From positions 1 to 64,000 of the forward strand of contig NZ_JACJOX010000074.1 in the NCBI RefSeq assembly GCF_014695775.1: a stretch of 64,000 nt of DNA. Reading direction: 5' to 3'. The notes under the pieces were generated by a model that saw only the letters and a program-made list of their open reading frames with translations, ran no database searches and was not told where the DNA came from. The stretch's first letter is position 1; the number at the start of each line of letters is the position of its first letter. This DNA comes from Leptolyngbya sp. FACHB-60 (GTDB lineage Bacteria > Cyanobacteriota > Cyanobacteriia > Phormidesmidales > Phormidesmidaceae). Below, one piece after another: positions 54,601 through 61,806 of this stretch. A program made the position numbers and the translations under genes.

Positions 54601-55577
54601 AGGCCCAGATCGCGGCCAACGAAAAGGGGACGCAAGAGCTGCAAAAACTGGTGGATCACTATGATTTAGCCCTAGTGCAGACCTACATGCAGCATGTGCA
54701 GGACAACGCTGAAGAATGCGTGCGGCGGGTGATCGATCGCATCCACGACGGACAGTTCACCTACCCCATGGATGACGGCAGCCAGATTGCGGTGCAGGTC
54801 ACGATAAACCGTGAGGAACGCCGCGCCAAAATTGATTTTTCTGGAACATCTCCCCAACGGCCCAGCAACTTCAACGCTCCGGCAGCGGTGTGCAAAGCGG
54901 CGGTGCTCTACGTGTTTAGAACACTGGTGGATGACGACATCCCTCTCAATGCGGGCTGTCTCAAACCACTAGAAATTGTCATTCCCGAGGGGTCAATGCT
55001 GAACCCGCAGTACCCGGCGGCGGTGGTGGCGGGCAATGTGGAAGTGTCTCAGGCGGTGACCGATGCGCTGTATGGGGCGCTGGGTGCGATCGCCGCCTCC
55101 CAGGGCACCATGAACAACTTTACTTTCGGCAGCGATCGCCACCAATACTACGAAACCATCTGCGGCGGCTCCGGTGCTGGCCCAGACTTCCCCGGCACTG
55201 ATGCGGTGCACACCCACATGACCAACTCGCGGCTGACCGACCCCGAGGTGCTGGAATGGCGCTTTCCGGTGCTGCTGAGAGAATTCTGCATCCGCCAGGG
55301 CAGCGGCGGAGCGGGAGAATACGCTGGCGGCAACGGCATTGTGCGCACAGTGGAATTTCGCGAACCGATGACGGTCGCCATTCTCTCAAACCATCGGCTA
55401 GTGCCACCCTTTGGTTTGGCCGGAGGGCAGCCAGGGGAGGTGGGAGAAAACCAGGTAATTCGCGCCGATGGCCGAGTTGGGGTTTTACCTGGGCAGGCCA
55501 CCGTGGCCCTGAATGCGGGAGACTGCATTCGGATCGCCACACCGGGCGGCGGTGGCTACGGCGCACCACCCCAATGA
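51654..55577 (+). CDS. Hydantoinase/5-oxoprolinase A+B fusion with repeat-derived insertions
   Basis: 1307 residues. HyuA part (about 1-735): FWIDRGGTFTDIVARRPDG, GFDMGGTSTDVSHYRGEYE, AAGGGSIVSFDG and FGGAGGQHACLIADALG. HyuB part (from about 768): DPVLLEIFNNLFRAVAEEMG, NNPYNGGTHLPDITVITPVF and VASRGHHADIGG. ATP-dependent 5-oxo-L-prolinase or hydantoinase activity is expected. Four segments without family counterpart (about residues 239-268, 568-597, 738-760, 876-912) correspond to interspersed repeats found between other genes. The frame remains open. Whether the protein stays active is unknown. Confidence 0.85.
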   Translation: MTLPSLPNRWQFWIDRGGTFTDIVARRPDGQIIVHKLLSENPDRYADAPIQGMRDLLELRAGEMIPAEMIESVKMGTTVATNALLERKGDRTLLITTQGFKDALRIGYQNRPNIFARHIELPEMLYEQVIEVNERLSAQGEVLVPLCAEEEARLIQELQRTYNAGIRACAIVLMHSYRYPAHELRLGELARQVGFTQISLSHQVSPLIKLVSRGDTTVVDAYLSPILRRYVDRVAEQLREGKMGEMGENNQSNTSLFSLPSPSSPPPPRLMFMQSNGGLTDAALFQGKDSILSGPAGGVVGAVQTSRQAGYARIIGFDMGGTSTDVSHYRGEYERTFETEVAGVRLRAPMMAIHTVAAGGGSIVSFDGSRYRVGPESAGAYPGPAGYRHGGPLTVTDCNVMVGKLQPEFFPHVFGPKGDLPLDTAVVREQFAALVEEIHAATGVARSPEQVAAGFLAIAVEKMANAIKKISVQRGYDVSDYVLCSFGGAGGQHACLIADALGMTEVFLHPYAGVLSAYGMGLADVRSLNEQSVELPLDEKTLPQIQQVVESLAGKGLEELRQQGFEPLSPRGGQEDSKFKVSPLETLREQNSKLPQVLPRLLLKYEGTDSVLAVDFAGVEAMRSQFTTLHRQRYGFAQENKTLIVDTAAVEVIAQTHSPDEPDIHKPRTTPLTPKTSISVYTANTWYDTPIYHRDDLCPGDAIAGPALIIESTGTNVVEPGWKATLTAKGHLILNKEAKSQESGTQNSQFKIQSFSTTDTSSAPSPPDPVLLEIFNNLFRAVAEEMGITLQNTSYSVNIKERLDFSCALFDQQGQLVANAPHIPVHLGSMGESVRSLIEAKGADLKPGDVYLQNNPYNGGTHLPDITVITPVFLEARKTEEEREKTETQNSKFKISPPEMLREQNSHPSPAFYVASRGHHADIGGITPGSMPSNSTSIEEEGVLLDNVQLVDQGRFLEAELLKILTTATYPVRNSTQNIADLQAQIAANEKGTQELQKLVDHYDLALVQTYMQHVQDNAEECVRRVIDRIHDGQFTYPMDDGSQIAVQVTINREERRAKIDFSGTSPQRPSNFNAPAAVCKAAVLYVFRTLVDDDIPLNAGCLKPLEIVIPEGSMLNPQYPAAVVAGNVEVSQAVTDALYGALGAIAASQGTMNNFTFGSDRHQYYETICGGSGAGPDFPGTDAVHTHMTNSRLTDPEVLEWRFPVLLREFCIRQGSGGAGEYAGGNGIVRTVEFREPMTVAILSNHRLVPPFGLAGGQPGEVGENQVIRADGRVGVLPGQATVALNAGDCIRIATPGGGGYGAPPQ
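52369..52452 (+). repeat. Repeat family B inside hydantoinase gene
   Basis: GAGGGGAAGATGGGGGAGAT rises into a CT-rich reverse-complement-like arm (TTCCCCATCCTCCCC); loop sequence differs from the copy at 45801-45880 but arms and order agree. It encodes about residues 239-266, just before the conserved PRLMFMQSNGG. Confidence 0.65.
53352..53428 (+). repeat. Repeat family A full copy inside hydantoinase gene
   Basis: Starts with an inverted repeat CCCCTCT (53352-53358)/AGAGGGG (53364-53370), then ATTCAAAATTTAAAG, TTTCTCC, GGAGACGCTACGCGAA and CAAAACTC (53380-53428). It encodes SKFKVSPLETLREQNS. Confidence 0.75.
53885..53920 (+). repeat. Repeat family A partial copy (flank only) between HyuA and HyuB parts
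   Basis: AACTCAAAATTCACAATTC then AAAATTCAAAGTTTCTC; the GGAGACGCT core is missing. Encodes TQNSQFKIQSF in the linker between domains. Confidence 0.65.
54314..54370 (+). repeat. Repeat family A full copy inside HyuB part
   Basis: AACTCAAAATTC repeats, TTTCTCCTCCGGAGATGCTA, CGCGAACAAAACTC. Encodes QNSKFKISPPEMLREQNS in the same frame as the copy at 53380. It splits ITPVF from FYVASRGHHADIGG, which are nearly adjacent in family members. Confidence 0.75.
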
Positions 55578-55672
55578 GCCATCCTAGGCATTAGGTTCCG
55601 ATCGCAGAAATCAGTACCCTGCCTTTGCCATAGGAACCTGGCACCGGCCTTTGGAGATGTGCGCTGCACAAC

Positions 55673-55721
55673 TTGACACATCAACTTTTCTTGAAATAAT
55701 AAAGCATCAATATTTTTTGAA
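55673..55721 (+). promoter_or_regulatory. Promoter with tandem ArsR-like operator half-palindromes
   Basis: TTGACA (55673-55678), 16-base spacer, AATAAT (55695-55700). Two ATCAA-N6-TTGAA elements lie at 55680-55695 (between the boxes) and 55706-55721 (over the expected start), 26 bases apart. As I recall, cyanobacterial ArsR sites read ATCAA-N6-TTGAT. It drives the gapdh-arsJ pair. No arsR gene is in the window. Confidence 0.6.
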
Positions 55722-55791
55722 ATGAAGCTGGGTCAAAGACCACAGCTAGTTGCTTGCGTCTATGCCGCCGTGCGTTAGAGAGGGTTGAGAG

Positions 55792-56799
55792 ATGGTGAAG
55801 GTCGCTGTAAATGGATTTGGTCGCATTGGGCGGCTGGTGTTGCGGGCGGGCTGGGCCTTTCCTGAGCTGGAGTTTGTGCACATCAACGATGTCAAAGGTG
55901 GCCCTGAGGCGGCAGCGCATCTGCTCAAATTCGACTCAGTACATGGCCGCTGGGCACCGGAGGTCGAAGCCGTTGGCTCTGAAAAAATCACTATCGACGG
56001 CATTCCCCTCAGCTTCAGCAGTGGTGCTTCTCCCGGCGAGGTGCCCTGGGCTGACTACGGTGTAGACCTGGTACTGGAGTGCTCCGGCAAGTTTCGCACG
56101 GCGGAGGCGATCGCCCCCTACTACGCCAACGGCGTGAAAAAAGTCATCGTTGCCGCCCCGGTCAAAGAGGGCGCGCTCAACGTGGTCTATGGCATTAACG
56201 ATCACCTCTACAACCCAGCAGAGCACCACCTGCTCACCGCTGCCTCCTGCACCACCAACTGCCTGGCCCCCGTGGTCAAAGTCATCCACGAAGGGCTGGG
56301 CATTCGCCATGGGGTGATCACCACCATTCACAACCACACCAATACGCAGACCATTGTGGATGCCCCCCACAACGATCTGCGCCGCGCCCGCGCCACGGGT
56401 ATGTCGCTAATTCCGACAACGACGGGGTCGGCAACGGCGATCGCCCTCATCTATCCAGAACTCAAGGGCAAGCTCAACGGGTTGGCAGTACGGGTACCGC
56501 TGCTGAATGCCTCCCTAACCGACTGCGTGTTTGAGGTCGATCGCCCCACCACCGCTGAGGAAGTCAATTCTCTCCTCAAAGCCGCCGCCGATGGCCCTCT
56601 GCACGGGATATTGGGCTACGAAACCCGGCCTTTAGTCTCAGTTGACTACAAAGATGATCCTCGCTCCTCGATCATCGATGCCCTCTCCACTATGGTTGTG
56701 GATGACACCCAGGTGAAGATTCTCGCCTGGTACGACAACGAGTGGGGCTACTCCTGCCGCATGGCCGAACTGGCCCGCAAGGTGGCCCAAAGTCTCTGA
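55792..56799 (+). CDS. ArsJ-associated glyceraldehyde-3-phosphate dehydrogenase
   Basis: 335 residues. NGFGRIGRLVLRA, Asp33 (NAD-type), catalytic Cys153 in AASCTTNCLAP and DNEWGYSCRM. Length and the following arsJ gene mark the arsenate-pathway GAPDH: it forms 1-arseno-3-phosphoglycerate from arsenate, which ArsJ exports. It might also serve glycolysis. Driven by the operator-containing promoter at 55673-55721; 99 bases separate it from arsJ. Confidence 0.85.
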   Translation: MVKVAVNGFGRIGRLVLRAGWAFPELEFVHINDVKGGPEAAAHLLKFDSVHGRWAPEVEAVGSEKITIDGIPLSFSSGASPGEVPWADYGVDLVLECSGKFRTAEAIAPYYANGVKKVIVAAPVKEGALNVVYGINDHLYNPAEHHLLTAASCTTNCLAPVVKVIHEGLGIRHGVITTIHNHTNTQTIVDAPHNDLRRARATGMSLIPTTTGSATAIALIYPELKGKLNGLAVRVPLLNASLTDCVFEVDRPTTAEEVNSLLKAAADGPLHGILGYETRPLVSVDYKDDPRSSIIDALSTMVVDDTQVKILAWYDNEWGYSCRMAELARKVAQSL

Positions 56800-56838
56800 G
56801 CCTCTCGCCCTAGGGTGAATTTTGGACAGCATCTTGAT

Positions 56839-56859
56839 GGTGGGCAGTGCCCACCCTAC
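56839..56859. repeat. Interspersed repeat family D, reverse orientation
   Basis: Exact reverse complement of the 21 bases at 48198-48218. It lies in the gapdh-arsJ gap, so it is transcribed within that mRNA and could form a hairpin between the two genes. Confidence 0.7.
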
Positions 56860-56898
56860 AGCTCCTCCACTCTCCCACTCCCCACCCCTCCACTCCCC

Positions 56899-58152
56899 AT
56901 GACCACCTCCGCCTTCAAACCTGAGAGCCTGCGCAACTACGCCATCATCACCGCTGCCTACTGGGGTTTTACCGTCACCGACGGTGCCCTGCGCATGATG
57001 GTGCTACTGCACTTTCACCAGCTGGGCTACAGTCCCTTTGCGATCGCCATGCTGTTTCTCTTTTACGAAATGTTTGGCGTGGTGACCAACTTCTTCGGCG
57101 GCTGGATTGGTTCTCAGGTAGGCATTCGGCAAACCCTTTATGGCGGCATCGCCCTGCAAATTTTTGCCCTAGTAATGCTGAGCTGCTTGAACCCCAACTG
57201 GGGAGTACCTGTGCAGGTGGGCTATGTGATGGCGGCCCAAGCATTCTCAGGCATTGCCAAAGACCTCACCAAGATGAGTTCTAAGAGCGCCATTCGCCTG
57301 GTGGTGCCAAAGGAAGCGGCATCGCGCCTGTTTAAGTGGGTGGCGGTGCTAACAGGGTCAAAGAACGCGCTTAAAGGGGTGGGATTTTTCGTCGGGGCGG
57401 CGCTGCTGGAATGGGTAGGCTTTCGCTCGGCGCTGCTGATGCAGGCGGCGGCGCTGGGGGTGATTTTGCTGTCGTTTGCGCTGCTGCCTGCGGGTATGGG
57501 CAAAATCGGCAAAAAGGTGCCCTTCAAGCAGCTGTTTTCTAAGAGCAGAGAGATCAATGTGCTGTCGGCGGCGCGGTTCTTTTTGTTTGGCTCGCGGGAC
57601 GTGTGGTTTGTGGTGGCGCTGCCGGTGTTTTTGTATGAGGTGCTGGGCTGGCGGTTTATGCAGGTGGGCAGCTACATGGCTCTCTGGGTAATTGGCTACG
57701 GCATGGTGCAGTTTTTGGCACCGCAGCTATTGCGCAAAGACAGCACCGGCAAGGTGGTGCCCAAGGCCAAGACCATTCTGTTTTGGACATCCATTTTGAC
57801 GGCCATTCCAGCACTGATTGCGCTGGCGCTGATGGCTGGGGTGCGGGGTGACGTTGCCGTGACCGGCGGACTCGTGGTTTTTGGCGTGGTGTTTGCGTTT
57901 AACTCGGCGGTGCACTCGTATCTGGTGCTGGCCTACACCGAAGATCGCGATGTTAGCCTCAATGTGGGCTTCTATTACATGGCCAACTCGGGTGGGCGGT
58001 TGTTAGGGACGATTGCCTCGGGGCTGGTTTATCAGTGGTTTGGGCTAGTGGGGTGCCTGTGGGTATCGAGCTTGTTTGTGCTGGCGGCGGCGCTGATTAC
58101 GACGCAGCTGCCCGACTCAACCCCTGCTGAGCCGGTGGTGGTGGGCAGCTAG
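56899..58152 (+). CDS. arsJ: ArsJ organoarsenical efflux transporter (MFS)
   Basis: 417 residues from ATG 56899 (the frame extends upstream through repeat family D, but that stretch looks non-coding). Twelve predicted membrane segments; typical ArsJ start NYAIITAAYWGFTVTDGALRMM (given in part) and LFLFYEMFGVVTNFFGG. Exports 1-arseno-3-phosphoglycerate made by the adjacent GAPDH, giving arsenate resistance. The adjoining terminator-like repeats follow at 58202-58250. Confidence 0.85.
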   Translation: MTTSAFKPESLRNYAIITAAYWGFTVTDGALRMMVLLHFHQLGYSPFAIAMLFLFYEMFGVVTNFFGGWIGSQVGIRQTLYGGIALQIFALVMLSCLNPNWGVPVQVGYVMAAQAFSGIAKDLTKMSSKSAIRLVVPKEAASRLFKWVAVLTGSKNALKGVGFFVGAALLEWVGFRSALLMQAAALGVILLSFALLPAGMGKIGKKVPFKQLFSKSREINVLSAARFFLFGSRDVWFVVALPVFLYEVLGWRFMQVGSYMALWVIGYGMVQFLAPQLLRKDSTGKVVPKAKTILFWTSILTAIPALIALALMAGVRGDVAVTGGLVVFGVVFAFNSAVHSYLVLAYTEDRDVSLNVGFYYMANSGGRLLGTIASGLVYQWFGLVGCLWVSSLFVLAAALITTQLPDSTPAEPVVVGS

Positions 58153-58224
58153 TGAGCAAATATTGGCTCTGGCTGACCATTCAAAGATTTGTGATGGGAG
58201 ATAGAATCTGGAATTCTATTCTTT

Positions 58225-58250
58225 AAACTGTAGTTATAGCTACAGTTTTT
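58225..58250 (+). terminator. Hairpin with T-tract after arsJ
   Basis: AAACTGTAG (58225-58233) and CTACAGTTT (58240-58248) are perfect arms, loop TTATAG, continuing as TTTTT. A second inverted repeat TAGAAT/ATTCTA (about 58202-58219) precedes it. It may also be an operator for the small gene that starts 12 bases further. Confidence 0.5.
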
Positions 58251-58261
58251 GAAAGGAAGTC

Positions 58262-58393
58262 ATGGATAAGCAATCGTCTAGCCAGCGCCGCCAAGTGATC
58301 GGAGAGCTGCGCCACCAGCTGCGATTTGCCAGTGTAGAAGAGCGCGATCGCATTCGCCAAGAGCTGAACTTTTGGGAGCAGCGGGGCCGCTAA
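58262..58393 (+). CDS. Small basic conserved protein
   Basis: 43 codons, read directly: MDKQSSSQRRQVIGELRHQL, then RFASVEERDRIRQELNF, ending WEQRGR. AAAGGAAG precedes the ATG by 6 bases. Charged, helical, no membrane segment; I have seen similar small ERxxIRxEL proteins in cyanobacteria but do not know a function. Its last codons overlap the cdsA stop by 4 bases on the opposite strand. Confidence 0.55.
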   Translation: MDKQSSSQRRQVIGELRHQLRFASVEERDRIRQELNFWEQRGR

Positions 58394-59262
58394 CTCGCCG
58401 ACAGCAGGGGCAGCAGCAGGGTGACGAAAAAGTACACCAGCGCACCTGTGAACACATAGCTATCGGTGCGGTCTAAAATGCCGCCGTGGCCGGGGATGAG
58501 GACTCCAGAGTCTTTGACCCCGGCATCTCTTTTCATCAGCGATTCGGTGAGGTCGCCCAGCAGGCTGGAGGTGCCCACCATCAGGCCTAGAGCCGCTCCG
58601 GTGGCAAGCCAGAGGGGCCATTGCAGCCAGTGGGTGCCGATTAATGCCACCACCATGCTGCCCAGCATGCCAAAGATCGCCCCTTCGACCGTCTTCTTCG
58701 GGCTGATGTTAGACAGCGGGGTGCGACCAATCATTTTTCCAGCGATATAGGCTCCAATATCCGAAGCCCAAATGCAGGCAAAAGCTAGCAGGGTGACGAC
58801 CAGTCCGTAGGGTAGGGTATCTAGGGCAGGGGGCCAGGTGGCGGGCCAAAACCCGCCCAGGGGCAAAGTGGTACCGGTGTCGCCCAAGTCGCGCAGGCGC
58901 ACCCAAAAGCTGGGTAGATAGCCGCCGTAGAACAGGCCCAAGATAGACGCGGCCACATCGGCAATGGTGGCCACCTGGGGCTGAAACAGCAGATAAAAGC
59001 AGATAAACGTGCCGCTTAGCGGTAGCAGGGCGTCGGCCAAGGGCGGCGACAGATGGGCGGTAATCAACAGCAGCTGGCTCACCACTAGGGTGGTTTTGGC
59101 CGCTGGCAAGATGCCTTTAGCTTTTACCAAAGCAAAAATTTCGAGCTGCCCCAAGAAAATCAACACCCCAAAGCCCAGGGTGAAGTACCAACCCCCTAGC
59201 AAAATCATGACCAGGGCGACCACGATCGCAACTATTCCACTAATGATTCGAGGCCAGGGCAT
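58390..59262 (-). CDS. cdsA: Phosphatidate cytidylyltransferase
   Basis: 290 residues from ATG 59262 (longer frames upstream lack support). Multiple membrane helices and the CDP-diglyceride synthetase signature near the C-terminus: SLMKRDAGVKDSG then PGHGGILDRTDS. Makes CDP-diacylglycerol from CTP and phosphatidate for phosphatidylglycerol synthesis. Overlaps the small gene on the other strand at its 3' end. Confidence 0.92.
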   Translation of the reverse strand: MPWPRIISGIVAIVVALVMILLGGWYFTLGFGVLIFLGQLEIFALVKAKGILPAAKTTLVVSQLLLITAHLSPPLADALLPLSGTFICFYLLFQPQVATIADVAASILGLFYGGYLPSFWVRLRDLGDTGTTLPLGGFWPATWPPALDTLPYGLVVTLLAFACIWASDIGAYIAGKMIGRTPLSNISPKKTVEGAIFGMLGSMVVALIGTHWLQWPLWLATGAALGLMVGTSSLLGDLTESLMKRDAGVKDSGVLIPGHGGILDRTDSYVFTGALVYFFVTLLLPLLSAS

Positions 59263-59456
59263 AGGTGAAAGTGCAAAGGGTTTAAACAGAGCGTTGCCTC
59301 TAGTTTTGAGGCAGCAACTGTCATGCAGCTTATTACACTGTGCCACATTCCCCTAGAGTCCCCGCCAGGGAACCAAGTCAGAAGGTTAGCGGTAAGAGAA
59401 GGCCAAAGGCGCGCCCAGCGATCGCCCTTGGCTGGGCTGCGCGGCTGGACCTGTCC

Positions 59457-60143
59457 CTAGCCAGCAGAAGTGGCGAGCTGGGGATAGCCTGCTTCTACTA
59501 GGGCGCGATCGCGAATTCGGCAGGAATCGCACCGCCCACAGGGCTCAGCTCCGCCCTGGTAGCACGACCAGGTTTGCGCGATCGGCACCCCTAACTGCAC
59601 TGCCCGGCGCACAATATCCGCCTTAGAATCCATCACCAAAGGCGCAATCAGTTGGGGGGCATGGCCCTCTAGCCCCGCCTTAGACGAAAGCTGGGCCAAT
59701 TGCTGAAACGCCGCTAAATACTCGGGCCGACAGTCGGGGTAGCCGGAATAATCTACTGCATTGATGCCGAGGTACACCGCTGCGGCCCTCTTGGCTTCAG
59801 CCAGGGCAAGGGCGAGAGCAATAAACACCGTATTGCGCCCCGGCACGTAGGTGGAAGGAATGCCCGCTTCCGGGCCGGCTTGAGGCAGCGGCTGGGCCAG
59901 GTCGGTGAGGGAAGACGCGCCCCACTGGGCCAAATTGACATCGATGAAGTGGTGGTCGGCGATCGCAAAATGCTTTGCCAACGCCTTTGCCGCCTCTAGC
60001 TCCCGCTGGTGCCGCTGGCCATAGTTAAAGGAAAGGGCAATTAGGTCGTAGCCATCGGCGATCGCCTGGGCAGCGGCCGTAGCCGAATCGAGGCCACCCG
60101 AAAGCAGCACAATGGCTTTGGGAGGCAGGCTTGACTGAGCCAT
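59457..60143 (-). CDS. queC: 7-cyano-7-deazaguanine synthase
   Basis: 228 residues. PP-loop VLLSGGLDSATAAAQA, SFNYGQRHQRELEAA, and the zinc Cys cluster CYQGGAEPCGRCDSC near the C-terminus. Converts CDG to preQ0 for queuosine-type tRNA modification. Monocistronic here; a long upstream region precedes the divergent transporter. Confidence 0.93.
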   Translation of the reverse strand: MAQSSLPPKAIVLLSGGLDSATAAAQAIADGYDLIALSFNYGQRHQRELEAAKALAKHFAIADHHFIDVNLAQWGASSLTDLAQPLPQAGPEAGIPSTYVPGRNTVFIALALALAEAKRAAAVYLGINAVDYSGYPDCRPEYLAAFQQLAQLSSKAGLEGHAPQLIAPLVMDSKADIVRRAVQLGVPIAQTWSCYQGGAEPCGRCDSCRIRDRALVEAGYPQLATSAG

Positions 60144-60278
60144 AGGGCAAAGACCTGAGCGACTATTTACCGGTTTGCACGGTAGCTAGAATAGCCCAAT
60201 CTTGCTCAAAATCGTGGCTTCGGGTTTCTGTTATCGGTAGACTACTACGTTTACTGAAGTCTTTGCCCTTCCAATTAG

Positions 60279-60343
60279 TAGGTAATTACTCATGTCAAAC
60301 CCCTTGAAGTCTATGCCTCTTTAAGCAATAGGTAATTACTCAT
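60279..60343. repeat. Tandem 15-bp direct repeat
   Basis: TAGGTAATTACTCAT at 60279-60293 and again at 60329-60343, identical, starts 50 bases apart (about five helical turns). Each contains the palindrome GTAATTAC. A same-face regulator site is plausible. Confidence 0.6.
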
Positions 60344-60764
60344 AGCAAATACCTAGCGCTGGTGAATCACTATTGTTAACAAAATAAGTTATGAGCTAAT
60401 TTTCATGCACTTCTAAATAAGGAGAAATCAAGCTATTGAAAGAAACTAGGTCTTTACCTGAGATAGATACGTCGAATTATGCCAAGTTTCTGGTTGACAG
60501 ACTCAGTTTTTTACGCTTAAACTCAATGAATCGAACAAGTCAGCCTAGTCTGCTAGCCCTGTGCTTTATAGGTTTATGCCTTTAATTGCCTGTGCTGCCA
60601 GAGCGGGGGAACCAGTAAAGGGGCGTATTTCCGAGTTCTTAATACCCAATTGAGGGTAATCGGAAGAGGACATCTCTCAGTCCTAGCCCGTCAGCTAACC
60701 TCGTCGGCATTGAGGGAAATTGAATCGTCAGCATTTTAGTAATGCTTGGCTGTTTCAGTGTCCT

Positions 60765-60784
60765 AAGTCGTGTTAACACGGCTT
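60765..60784. promoter_or_regulatory. 20-base palindrome upstream of the transporter operon
   Basis: AAG-T-CGTGTTAACACG-G-CTT: a perfect 12-base palindrome (60769-60780) with matching AAG/CTT ends and one mismatch. It lies 36 bases before the permease ATG and just ahead of its strong RBS (GGAGGG). Operator or 5' mRNA hairpin. Confidence 0.5.
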
Positions 60785-60820
60785 GTTCGCTGTCCATGAT
60801 TAAGCCTCTAGGAGGGTCTC

Positions 60821-61669
60821 ATGCAGCCTAAGTTGCGCACCCGTGCGGCTGCCCGTTCGAGGCAGTCTCAACCTGTCAAGCCGCCATTTCGCTTTCCGTT
60901 GGAACGGATTGTTTTACCGGCGATCGCGTTTCTCGTCGTACTGCTGGTGTGGTGGGTAGTTGCCAAATTCTTCACCACCTTGATGCCTACGCCGTGGGAG
61001 GCATTCGTCGCCAACCTCGACTATATTTTTAACCCCTTTTTCCGACGCGGGCCGGGCAACTTGGGCATTGGCTGGCTGCTGTTGGCTAGTCTGCGGCGGG
61101 TGTTGGTGGGGTTTTTGTTGGGAACTTTAGTTGCTATTCCCGTCGGCTTTTGGATTGGCCTCTCGCCCCGCGCCATGATGGCGATCAACCCGCTGGTGCA
61201 GCTGTTTCGCCCGGTGTCCCCTGTGGCCTGGTTGCCCATTGCTCTATCGATTTTTAACTTAGCTAACCCGTCGGCTATTTTCGTAATTTTCATCACTTCA
61301 TTATGGCCAACGGTGATCAATACCGCCCTGGGCGTAGCTAGCGTTCCTAAAGATTATTTAGACGTGGCTCAGGTGCTAGAAATGCCTCGCTGGCGGCAAA
61401 TGACCAAGATTATTTGGCCAGCAAGTTTGCCCTATATTTTTACCGGCCTACGGCTGAGTTTGGGGATTGCCTGGCTGGTAATTGTGGCCGTCGAAATGCT
61501 CACGGGCGGTATTGGCATCGGCTTCTTTATCTGGGATGAATGGAACCGGCTCAGCCTCAGCTCGGTGTTTTTGGCGGTAATTGTCATTGGCCTTACCGGT
61601 CTGGTTTTAGACTACGCCATCACCCTGATTGAGCGATGGGCAACCCATCGCCCCGCCAAGGCTATGTAA
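60821..61669 (+). CDS. ABC transporter permease, NrtB/CmpB-like
   Basis: 282 residues. After a basic cytosolic tail, six membrane helices of the binding-protein-dependent permease type, with the EAA-like loop DYLDVAQVLEMPRWRQMTKIIWPASLP (in part EMPRWRQMTKIIWPASLP). The family includes nitrate/nitrite, bicarbonate, cyanate and taurine-type systems; the substrate is not determinable. It is first in its operon, while nrt/cmp operons start with the binding protein. Confidence 0.8.
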   Translation: MQPKLRTRAAARSRQSQPVKPPFRFPLERIVLPAIAFLVVLLVWWVVAKFFTTLMPTPWEAFVANLDYIFNPFFRRGPGNLGIGWLLLASLRRVLVGFLLGTLVAIPVGFWIGLSPRAMMAINPLVQLFRPVSPVAWLPIALSIFNLANPSAIFVIFITSLWPTVINTALGVASVPKDYLDVAQVLEMPRWRQMTKIIWPASLPYIFTGLRLSLGIAWLVIVAVEMLTGGIGIGFFIWDEWNRLSLSSVFLAVIVIGLTGLVLDYAITLIERWATHRPAKAM

Positions 61670-61806
61670 CCGTCCATCTGACTGGCAAAGCCTCCCAGTT
61701 CACTGCTGAGCAATATTCTTTAAACGGCAGGTTTTAAGTAGGCTGCTAAACGCTGCTGGTCAGTCCAATTACGTCCTAACACCTCACAGACAAAAGGATT
61801 AAAGCC

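Larger units (their letters stand above)
60144..60820. other. Long regulatory interval between queC and the transporter (677 bases)
   Basis: AT-rich. Contains a 15-bp direct repeat pair (60279-60293, 60329-60343), a GTA-N8-TAT at 60615-60628 that I do not accept as an NtcA site, and a 20-base palindrome at 60765-60784. No gene is supported; a 49-codon TTG frame at 60436 is unconvincing. Confidence 0.45.

Noticed and set aside
56815..56898. N-terminal extension of ArsJ
   Set aside because: It would translate repeat family D and a CT-rich stretch; ArsJ homologues begin near the ATG at 56899.
60436..60585. 49-codon TTG frame with GGAGA upstream
   Set aside because: Non-ATG start, no recognisable sequence, hydrophobic tail of chance composition; left unannotated.
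60615..60628. NtcA-type site GTA-N8-TAT
   Set aside because: Ends TAT rather than TAC and the nearest -10-like sequence is only about 11 bases away, not about 22.
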